Shown: in pieces, positions 54,182 to 64,000 of the stretch
Layout: each line of letters begins with the position of its first letter
Numbering within the stretch: position 1 is the stretch's first letter
NCBI RefSeq assembly: GCF_004912165.1
Contig: NZ_STGV01000007.1
Span: forward strand, 62,001-126,000
Origin: Peteryoungia ipomoeae
GTDB taxonomy: Bacteria > Pseudomonadota > Alphaproteobacteria > Rhizobiales > Rhizobiaceae
DNA length: 64,000 bases
Direction of reading: 5' to 3'
Notes under the pieces: generated by a model
Seen by the model: only the letters and a program-made list of their open reading frames with translations
The model's database searches: none
What the model was told of the DNA's origin: nothing
Made by a program: the position numbers and the translations under genes

Positions 54182-56436
54182 ATGTCGCCCTTGATATGCG
54201 CAGGCGTTTGCAAGCTGCCTTTGGCGATCTGCCGGTCGGGTCTCCCGTTGTGGCCGAAGGGGGGCATCTATCGGACCTCTCGTCCACGCCACCTGCCGAT
54301 GAACCTCAGTCGTCGATGTCGAAAACTGCGGAGGTTTTCGTTCTGCAGGGTAGCTCGCCACGGGCCGCCGATCTCTTTTGCCGCCTTGTCCTCAGTTGCG
54401 GACAGCAGTTTCCGGTGAAGAGCCTGTTGAGTGCCATTCCCGCCGGTGGCCTGCGCGATGACACGGATACGATCATCGCAGCCATGGCCAATCTTGGCTT
54501 CTACGTCAGCGAGCACCGCTTCAATGCGGATCGCTGGATTCGTGCACGGCTACCTGTCCTCTTGACGGACCATCGTGGTCTGCTGCTCCTTGTGCCTGGC
54601 GGCGATGGAGAACCCTGTCTTGCACATGTGTTCGACGGCAAAAATTCCTCGGAAGTGAAAACAGATCTTGAGCAGTTGGAAGGCCAGGCCTGCTGGATCT
54701 TCCGCTTCGAAAGTGCGCAAAATCCTCTGTCTTCGGCAACCCGGACGCATACGACGTATAGCTGGGCGCGCGCGCTGCTAGACCGGTTTCCGCGAGTACC
54801 GCTCGTCATCCTGATGCTCAGTCTGGCGCTGGCGGTCACCGGAATTCTCTTCCCGCTTTCCATCGCGGTCTTCTTCGGCGAAGTCATCCGGCTATCAACC
54901 TTTCAGACAATGCCGCAACTGGTGGCCGGATTGCTGCTCCTGGCCGGCTTTGAAATGGTGTTCGTGCTGCAGCGGGCAAAGATTGCATCCTGGCTTGCCA
55001 GCCGTCTGGAGTTTCTGGTCAATACGTCATCCTTCGCGCAGATTCTCAGGCTGTCGCCGATGATCTCGGAAAGGGCGTCGCCGACCACCCAAGCGGCACG
55101 CCTACGCTCGTTTGAAAGCATTCGCGATTTCTGCAGCGGGCCAACCTTTTCAGCCCTGCTGGATCTGCCGATTGCGCTCCTGTCATTGATATTCGTCGGT
55201 TTTCTGTCGCTTTCGGCGCTTGGCATCCTTGTTGCCTCGATCATCCTCCTTCTGGTCGTTTTCGGACTGACATGGCGAAAGGCTGCGGTGTTGACGAGCA
55301 TTGCTGCTGACGAAGCGACGGAGATGCAGAGGCTCGCCATCGAAACACTCGACAAGCTCGACGTCATTCGCAATGCGGGTATGCAGGACATCTGGTGTCA
55401 GCGCATAGACAGGATTGCTGATCGCGAGCAGAACGCGCAGATGCGGCTGCGCTTCGCGGGGCAGGTTGCCGATAGCATTGCCGCTGCCATCTACACCTTC
55501 TCGATCATCGCGGTCATGAGCATCAGCGCAACAGAAGTATGGGCCGGCAGCATCACGGGTCCATCGCTTCTGGCGCTCGTGATCATCAGTCTCAGGATCC
55601 TCTTGCCTTTCCAGACAATGTGCATGTCGGTGTTGCGCTTTGAGCAGATCCGTCGGAGCCTGGTGCAGATCAATGCGCTGATGGATTTGCCCACCGAGCG
55701 TCAGGCCGAACGGGAAAAAAACCGCCTGCAGCCGCTGACAGGACGGGTGAGCCTCGTCAATGTCGGCTTCAAGGCCGCCGATACCCGTCCGGTTTTTGTA
55801 GGGCTCGATCTGGAGGTCGAACCCGGGGAGGTCGTCGGCATCTATGGTGCCAATGGCACTGGAAAATCGACGATCTTCAAAATGATCCTGGGAATGGTCG
55901 ATACCAGTCTTGGCGCCGTGCGTATCGATGGTGTCGATATAAGGCAATTGCCCCTGCATGAGCTGCGACGACGGGTTTCCTATGTGCCGCAGCAACCGAA
56001 GCTTTTTCCCGGCACGCTCAGGCAAAATCTGCTCACGGCCAATCCGCTGGCCAGCGATCAGCATTTGCGGCGCGTGCTCGAGACTGTCGGGCTTTTGTCG
56101 ACCATTCAAGGGTTTCCCAATGGGCTCGATGAGCGCGTAACGATCAACGACGAGGAGCGCTATTCGGAGAGCTTCCGCTATCGTTTCGCCTTTGCCCGGG
56201 CGCTTCTGATCAACAGCAAGATCTTCCTTATCGACGAAATCTCGAACGCGCTCCTGGATGCGGAGGTCGGCCAGCTGCTCATGCGGCTTCTCAAGGATTT
56301 CAAAGGCAAGCGGACGGTCATCTTCATCTCGCATCGGTCCGATTTTCTGCAACAGGCAGACCGGGTGGTGGCGCTCCGCTATGGCAAGGTCCCCCTCGTC
56401 AACAAGCCACAATCAATTATGGAGCGAGCATCGTGA
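54178..56436 (+). CDS. Type I secretion ABC protein with N-terminal C39-like domain
   Basis: A 752-residue protein. An N-terminal C39-peptidase-like domain (about residues 50-175) seems to lack the catalytic Cys-His pair, as in RTX exporters; then six helices (about 195-480) and an ATPase domain. Walker A (GANGTGKST, about 556), Walker B (FLIDEISNALLD) and H-loop His (ISHRSD) are intact, but the signature reads YSESFRYR instead of LSGGQ. It likely forms a heterodimer with the preceding degenerate ABC. It begins with GTG (54178), overlapping that gene. Confidence 0.88.
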   Translation: MNVALDMRRRLQAAFGDLPVGSPVVAEGGHLSDLSSTPPADEPQSSMSKTAEVFVLQGSSPRAADLFCRLVLSCGQQFPVKSLLSAIPAGGLRDDTDTIIAAMANLGFYVSEHRFNADRWIRARLPVLLTDHRGLLLLVPGGDGEPCLAHVFDGKNSSEVKTDLEQLEGQACWIFRFESAQNPLSSATRTHTTYSWARALLDRFPRVPLVILMLSLALAVTGILFPLSIAVFFGEVIRLSTFQTMPQLVAGLLLLAGFEMVFVLQRAKIASWLASRLEFLVNTSSFAQILRLSPMISERASPTTQAARLRSFESIRDFCSGPTFSALLDLPIALLSLIFVGFLSLSALGILVASIILLLVVFGLTWRKAAVLTSIAADEATEMQRLAIETLDKLDVIRNAGMQDIWCQRIDRIADREQNAQMRLRFAGQVADSIAAAIYTFSIIAVMSISATEVWAGSITGPSLLALVIISLRILLPFQTMCMSVLRFEQIRRSLVQINALMDLPTERQAEREKNRLQPLTGRVSLVNVGFKAADTRPVFVGLDLEVEPGEVVGIYGANGTGKSTIFKMILGMVDTSLGAVRIDGVDIRQLPLHELRRRVSYVPQQPKLFPGTLRQNLLTANPLASDQHLRRVLETVGLLSTIQGFPNGLDERVTINDEERYSESFRYRFAFARALLINSKIFLIDEISNALLDAEVGQLLMRLLKDFKGKRTVIFISHRSDFLQQADRVVALRYGKVPLVNKPQSIMERAS

Positions 56437-57791
56437 AAAGCGTGCGAGAAATCGTCAAGCTTCTGTCCTCCAGCATCCTGCCGCATTCGGGAGAGCTGTC
56501 GCAGACAATGGGCCAGCCCATCATGGTGCGCGAAACCGTGCCCCGGCGCTATGCGCGCATTGTTGGTCTGAGCGTCTCCACTGCAGTCTTCTGCGGGGTA
56601 GCCTGGACCACGGTTGCCCGGGTGAGCGAGGTCGCCGTCGCCACCGGTTCGCTGCTGCCGGTGGGTTTCGAGCAGTCCGTCCAGCATCTCGAAGGCGGGA
56701 TCGTCCGGTCCATCGATGTGGAGGAAGGACAGATCGTCGAGGCAGGCCAAAGGATCATGACGCTCAAGGATGCCTCCACATTCGAGGATGGCGAGACGAT
56801 GGAGCGGCAAAAGGGCGATCTGCTCGCGCAGCTGGAAACGCAAAAGGCGATGGCCGAAGACCGTCAGCCTGATTTTTCCTTCCTTCCGACCAGCTTCGTG
56901 GCGGAGCGCCAGAACAATCTCAATGCCTTCGAGGCAGAACGCGCCAATCTGAGCTCACAGCTCCAGGAAGTCGATCGACAGATCAGCCAGGCGCGATTGT
57001 CCTATGACGTGGCAAAGAGCGAGTTGGCCAATGCCGAGGCGGAACTTGACGATGCCGAATTCGAGCTCGATCGCTTCAATGCCCTCTTGAAGAAGGGGGT
57101 CGCAACAAAGCTGCAGGTGAGTGAGAGAAGCCGGATTGTTGGGCGGGCCCGCACAAACGTTGCAACCGCGGCAAGCCGGGAGGCCGCGGCGGCCGAAAGA
57201 CTGGCAGAGGTCGAACAGCAGAAGGCAAGCGTGGTGGCGCGGGCAAGATCGACCAGCAACCAGCGGATCCTCGAGCTTGAGGGAGCGTTGACCGCACTTG
57301 AGGGAAATATCAGAAAGAAGGATGGTCGACGCGAGCGCCTGGATGTGCAGGCACCGATTGCGGGGATCGTGAAATACCTTGCGGTCCGCGGTCCGGGAGA
57401 GGTGGTCACGCCAGGGGAGCAGATTGCAATCATCGTTCCCACCACCGGTCCACTTGTCGCCCAGACAAGGGTTCCAGCAAGCCAGGTTGGATACCTGACG
57501 GAAGGCCAGAAGGCCAATGTCAAGCTCACGGCCTATGACTTCACGCGGTTCGGCTGGCTGACCGGGCAGGTCGCGTCCATATCGCCTTCCGCCTTCCAGG
57601 AAGAGGGCCGCGGTTCCTACTACATGGTCAAGCTGCGGCTTGATGGCAATCACCTGCCACGACTGCCCGATGCGCCGATCCTGCCCGGAATGGAACTCAC
57701 CGCAGACATCATCACGGGCGACAAGACCGTCTTTCAATATCTGCTCACGCCGCTGCAACGCAGCTTCGGCACCGCATTTGGAGAGCGCTGA
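56433..57791 (+). CDS. HlyD-family type I secretion adaptor
   Basis: A 452-residue membrane fusion protein with one N-terminal helix (about residues 45-65), lipoyl half motif VQHLEGGIVRSIDVEEGQIV, coiled coil (about 125-300), and C-terminal lipoyl/barrel part (VQAPIAGIVKYLAVRGPGEVV). The GTG start overlaps the ABC stop (GTGA). It completes the inner-membrane part of the export machine for the repeat protein. Confidence 0.92.
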   Translation: MKSVREIVKLLSSSILPHSGELSQTMGQPIMVRETVPRRYARIVGLSVSTAVFCGVAWTTVARVSEVAVATGSLLPVGFEQSVQHLEGGIVRSIDVEEGQIVEAGQRIMTLKDASTFEDGETMERQKGDLLAQLETQKAMAEDRQPDFSFLPTSFVAERQNNLNAFEAERANLSSQLQEVDRQISQARLSYDVAKSELANAEAELDDAEFELDRFNALLKKGVATKLQVSERSRIVGRARTNVATAASREAAAAERLAEVEQQKASVVARARSTSNQRILELEGALTALEGNIRKKDGRRERLDVQAPIAGIVKYLAVRGPGEVVTPGEQIAIIVPTTGPLVAQTRVPASQVGYLTEGQKANVKLTAYDFTRFGWLTGQVASISPSAFQEEGRGSYYMVKLRLDGNHLPRLPDAPILPGMELTADIITGDKTVFQYLLTPLQRSFGTAFGER

Positions 57792-58747
57792 TGCTTGCAC
57801 GAGATCCCAATCATGTTTTAGCCGACAAGGCGGCGCAGCCCGCTTCGGCAGGTCGTGTTCTGATTGTCGATGACGACCGGATGGGCCTGACCGTTTTGTC
57901 GTCCATGGTCGAAGAGCTTGGCTATCGTGTCGAAACGGCGGTGAACGGCGCGGAAGCCTATGCCATGCTTCGCGAAGATCCCGGCCGGGCCGATCTTGTG
58001 GTGACGGACCGCATGATGCCGGTGATGGATGGACTGGCGCTGACGCGACGGCTAAAGCGCGACCCAGAGACCGCCGGGATCCCCGTCGTCATGCTGACGG
58101 GTGCGACGGAGACAAGCGACATTGCAGCCGGGCTGGAGGCGGGCGCTTTCTACTACCTCGTCAAGCCGGCAGCAGAAGAGTTGGTGACGTCGGTCCTGAA
58201 CTCGGCCATGCAGGACGTCCGCCGTCGCGAAAGCTTCAATGCGCAGGTGGGCGCGCATCAGTCTGCGTTTGCAAATGTGCGCATCCTGCGCATGGTGCTG
58301 ACGACGCCGCGGGAGGTGGAGCCCGTGTGCAGCCTGCTTGCCAGTGTTCATCCGCAGCCTGACAAGGTGGTGCAGGGAATTTTCGAACTCGTTCAGAATG
58401 CGATCGAGCACGGGCTGTTGCGTTTCGGCCTGCAAGAAAAGCAGCGGCTCGTCGGTCTTGGAAAGTGGCAGGACGCGCTTGCCGAACGATCGCTCGATCC
58501 GGCGTATCGCGGGGAGGTCGAGGCAACCATCGTGCGCAAGGATGAGGCGCTTGTCCTGACGGTCAAGGATCCTGGCCCCGGTTTCGCCTGGCGCAATCAC
58601 CTTACGGTCGATCCCTCGCGCTCGTCAGCAGCATGTGGGCGTGGTGTGGCGCGCGCCAACACGCTGATTTTCGACAGGCTCGTCTACAACGAGGCCGGAA
58701 ACGAGGCCACGGCCTTGATGCGGTTGCAGCAACGCGCAAAATGGTAG
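57791..58747 (+). CDS. Response regulator with C-terminal HATPase domain
   Basis: A 318-residue protein. Its receiver domain (about residues 22-140) has DDD pocket residues, phosphoacceptor Asp in LVVTDRMMPVMDG, Thr in MLTGAT and Lys in LVKPAA. A GHKL ATPase domain follows (ELVQNAIEHG N-box, DPGPGF G-box), as in anti-sigma-factor kinases, without a His-phosphotransfer domain. It starts on the HlyD stop (TGATG), so it is co-translated with the secretion genes. It may adjust secretion or biofilm matrix output. Confidence 0.85.
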   Translation: MLARDPNHVLADKAAQPASAGRVLIVDDDRMGLTVLSSMVEELGYRVETAVNGAEAYAMLREDPGRADLVVTDRMMPVMDGLALTRRLKRDPETAGIPVVMLTGATETSDIAAGLEAGAFYYLVKPAAEELVTSVLNSAMQDVRRRESFNAQVGAHQSAFANVRILRMVLTTPREVEPVCSLLASVHPQPDKVVQGIFELVQNAIEHGLLRFGLQEKQRLVGLGKWQDALAERSLDPAYRGEVEATIVRKDEALVLTVKDPGPGFAWRNHLTVDPSRSSAACGRGVARANTLIFDRLVYNEAGNEATALMRLQQRAKW

Positions 58748-58753
58748 CTTCCT

Positions 58754-61939
<3,186 letters not shown>

Positions 61940-61942
61940 GTC

Positions 61943-63424
61943 TCAGCCGCCCGCCTTTGTCGGGGTTGCGATCTTGGCATGTGTTGCCAGTTTCGCTGCC
62001 GGCGCGGCGTTTGGGGATGGCGCCGGCGCGGGCAGTTCCACGGCCGATCCGCTGCCGATTGCCACGTGCAGGCGGATCGCCGCAATGGCATTGGCGCGCA
62101 CGCTTTCGGCCAAGTCCAGCCGGGCCTCGCCAAGGGATCTTTCCGCCTCAAGGATATCGAGGATCAGGCCGGTGCCGCCGATATAGCTCTCACGCGCGAG
62201 GTCGCGCGCTGTGCCGTAGGAAGCCACCTTGCGACGATGGGCTTCCGTTTCCGCCTGGCCACGATTGAGGGCGACGAGCGCGTTCTCGACTTCCTCGACC
62301 GCGCGGAAGACCGTGTCTTTCCAGCGCAGATATTGGATGCGCGTTTCCGCCGTCTGGATGTCGACCTGCCGGCGCAAGCGCCCACCCTCGAATATCGGCG
62401 CCAGAAGCGAAGGGCCGAAGCCCCAGGATGTCGTGCTGGCAGTCAGGCCCGAGGCGATCAGCCGTGCAACATCGATCGTACCATTGAGGCTGAGCGCTGG
62501 ATAAAGCTGAGATCTGGCTACATCTATCCGTGCCGCCGCCGCCGCGAGCAATCGCTCCTCGCGGCGGATATCCGGACGATTGCGCAAGAGATCTGCCGGG
62601 AAGCCGGTTTCGACACGATGGGTCAGGCGCGGCTGCTTGCTCTTGCCTTGCGTCAGTCGCGCGATTTCCACATTGGTGGTGCCGAGCAGTGTGGCAAGAT
62701 GGTTGATGGCCTGCTGACGGTTGCGCTCATAGGGTGGGATTTGCGCCTTGGCATCGTCAACAAGCGCTTGCGCCTGCGCAGTATCAAGATTGCTGGCCGT
62801 TCCCGTTTCAAGCATATCTTCCGTCAGGCTTCTCGTCTTCTCGCTCGATGCGAGATTGGCCCTGCTGATGCTGATTGCCTGTTCGTTGAACCGGAGGTCG
62901 ATATAGGTCGCCGCGAGGTCGGCGAGGAAGGCAAGGCGCACCAGTTCGACATCGGTAGCGGCAGCGGAGGTGTTGGCCAGGCTTTCACGACGCGCTGCCC
63001 GCCCGCCGCCGAAGAGGTCGACCAGCATGGAGAAGGTGGCGGAAGCACCGTAGCTTGACTGCGGCGCTCCCTGGCCGTCGACGCGATCAAGCGCGCGGCT
63101 TGCCGAGGCGCCCGCCTGGATCTGCGGGAGATAGGTCGATGTGGCCAGAACCTCACGGAGGCGCGCGATGTCCAGCCGATGACGCGCCTGCTGGATGGAT
63201 ACGTTTTCGACCATACCCCGCCGGATCAGCGCATCGAGGACCGGATCATCGAAGGCGCGCCACCAGACCAGCAGTGTGATATCCTCGCGCATGGGCTGCA
63301 CGGATCCGGTCGTGAACCTGTCCGTCAGGTTGGTCGTTGGTCGCGGAGGGTTCCTCGTCTCGGCACAGGCAGCCAGAACGGCAGATATGGACAGAAGTGA
63401 CGCCAAAAGCACGGGAGATTTCAT
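61943..63424 (-). CDS. NodT-family outer-membrane efflux/secretion lipoprotein
   Basis: A 493-residue TolC-like protein. It has a lipoprotein signal with lipobox VLAAC (Cys about residue 20) and two OEP repeats: LREVLATSTYLPQIQAGASA and SQLYPALSLNGTID with long helices. RNRPDIRREE is typical of NodT/OprM factors. It could be the outer-membrane exit for the adjacent type I system, though the NodT group more often serves RND pumps. The start codon lies inside an inverted repeat. Confidence 0.9.
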   Translation of the reverse strand: MKSPVLLASLLSISAVLAACAETRNPPRPTTNLTDRFTTGSVQPMREDITLLVWWRAFDDPVLDALIRRGMVENVSIQQARHRLDIARLREVLATSTYLPQIQAGASASRALDRVDGQGAPQSSYGASATFSMLVDLFGGGRAARRESLANTSAAATDVELVRLAFLADLAATYIDLRFNEQAISISRANLASSEKTRSLTEDMLETGTASNLDTAQAQALVDDAKAQIPPYERNRQQAINHLATLLGTTNVEIARLTQGKSKQPRLTHRVETGFPADLLRNRPDIRREERLLAAAAARIDVARSQLYPALSLNGTIDVARLIASGLTASTTSWGFGPSLLAPIFEGGRLRRQVDIQTAETRIQYLRWKDTVFRAVEEVENALVALNRGQAETEAHRRKVASYGTARDLARESYIGGTGLILDILEAERSLGEARLDLAESVRANAIAAIRLHVAIGSGSAVELPAPAPSPNAAPAAKLATHAKIATPTKAGG

Positions 63425-63471
63425 GAGGCCGACACCGGTTGTTTTCTAACGGTTAACCATAAGGCCTCATG
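63422..63471 (-). promoter_or_regulatory. Inverted repeat enclosing the NodT-like start codon
   Basis: CATGAGGCC (63422-63430) and GGCCTCATG (63463-63471) are perfect reverse complements, 32 bases apart. In the minus-strand mRNA the start AUG would be paired in a nine-bp stem. The distal arm is also part of a 16-bp near-palindrome (CCATAAGGCCTCATGG), which could be a repressor site instead. GGTTAACC lies in the loop. Confidence 0.5.
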
Positions 63472-63517
63472 GTTTAGTAATTCTTAATTCAAGTCATGGC
63501 TGTAGTCGGGCAATTTC

Positions 63518-64000
63518 TCACGCGTGCGTCAGCTGGTCGCCCATGGGTCGCATGGATACGCTTTCGCTTACATAGCCGGTATCGATGACAAGCTGACCTC
63601 CGCGGGCGCGGGAGACGCAGGCGCAGATCCTCGGATCGTGCTGCCGTTCTTCTTCGGAAAAGAACACGTCGCGATGATCGAGCGGAGCGGTGGCGGAGAC
63701 GATCTTGACCGCACAGAGCCCGCATTCGCCGCGGCGGCAATCATGGATCATCGGCACGCCAGCTTCTTCCAAAGCTTCCAGCATGGTCTGATCGGGTCGG
63801 ACATCGACCGAAAGATCGAGGCCCTGCACTGAAACCGTGAAACTTTCCTCCGGGAACAGGCCGCTATCGCCAAAAACCTCGTATCGGAAGCGGCTGATGG
63901 GGCGACCAGACGCGATCCAGGCAGCCTTTGCGGCGTCCAGAAGAGCCAAGGGGCCGCAGACATACGCTTCCGTGTCCGAAGGGAGGTCGGCGAAGGCTTC
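63518..64000 (-). CDS. VanB-like ferredoxin reductase, C-terminal part (5' end outside window)
   Basis: The last 160 codons of a phthalate/vanillate-type oxygenase reductase. It starts in the NAD-binding region (YVCGPLALLDAAK), continues through RFRYEVF, and ends with a plant-type 2Fe-2S domain whose ligands are in CRRGECGLC and RICACVS. The family passes electrons from NAD(P)H through FMN to Rieske oxygenases. The reading frame is open to base 64000, so the N-terminal flavin domain is cut off by the window edge. No oxygenase gene is visible. Confidence 0.88.
   Translation of the reverse strand, partial: EAFADLPSDTEAYVCGPLALLDAAKAAWIASGRPISRFRYEVFGDSGLFPEESFTVSVQGLDLSVDVRPDQTMLEALEEAGVPMIHDCRRGECGLCAVKIVSATAPLDHRDVFFSEEERQHDPRICACVSRARGGQLVIDTGYVSESVSMRPMGDQLTHA

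Overview
The window is GC-rich DNA of alphaproteobacterial, most likely rhizobial (Rhizobiaceae-like) character. The basis is a nosRZDFYLX cluster with nosX, a NodT-type outer-membrane lipoprotein, long reading frames and strong GC bias at third codon positions. I see no rRNA, tRNA, insertion sequence or CRISPR array.

Left part (1-10967): the tail of an unrecognised gene, a Crp/Fnr-type regulator, a DMT-family permease, and a complete nitrous oxide reductase operon: nosR (flavo/iron-sulfur maturation and electron donor), nosZ (Tat-exported copper reductase), nosDFY (copper-site assembly), nosL (copper lipoprotein) and nosX (ApbE-type flavin transferase). The genes overlap or nearly touch. A TTG-N8-CAA box lies upstream of nosR.

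Surface/secretion part (11204-31719): a secreted tail-collar protein, a large autotransporter with seven roughly 99-residue repeats, and a minus-strand type I secretion operon. That operon encodes a 2956-residue double heme-peroxidase/RTX protein, an ABC exporter, a second RTX protein and an HlyD-type adaptor. A NarX-type sensor kinase and a LuxR-type response regulator follow (32030-34136). A 24-bp near-perfect palindrome sits between the peroxidase and the kinase.

Central accessory cluster (34525-46069), the most interesting part: two convergent, tightly coupled operons plus divergent queD. It holds the preQ0 enzymes (FolE, QueD, QueE, QueC) together with a phosphoribosyltransferase, a GMP-reductase/IMPDH-like enzyme, shortened PurA-like and PurB-like enzymes, a HAD phosphatase and a stand-alone cobalt-type nitrile hydratase alpha subunit. 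Every catalytic step of the known Streptomyces toyocamycin/sangivamycin (7-deazapurine nucleoside antibiotic) pathway has a homologue, but the organism is a Gram-negative alphaproteobacterium. The plus-strand operon starts with an 88-residue Glu/Ala-rich small protein, a PaaK/LuxE-like adenylating enzyme and a cytoplasmic subtilisin-like protease. This suggests, as inference only, a ribosomal peptide that is activated, cleaved and perhaps joined to the deazapurine.

Right part (46637-64000): an aryl-aldehyde dehydrogenase, an AraC regulator, and a second type I secretion locus. That locus has a 1011-residue repeat protein, two ABC proteins with degenerate nucleotide-binding sites, an HlyD adaptor, a receiver-ATPase regulator and a hybrid kinase. 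It is followed by a convergent NodT-like outer-membrane factor and the 3' part of a VanB-like ferredoxin reductase running off the window end.
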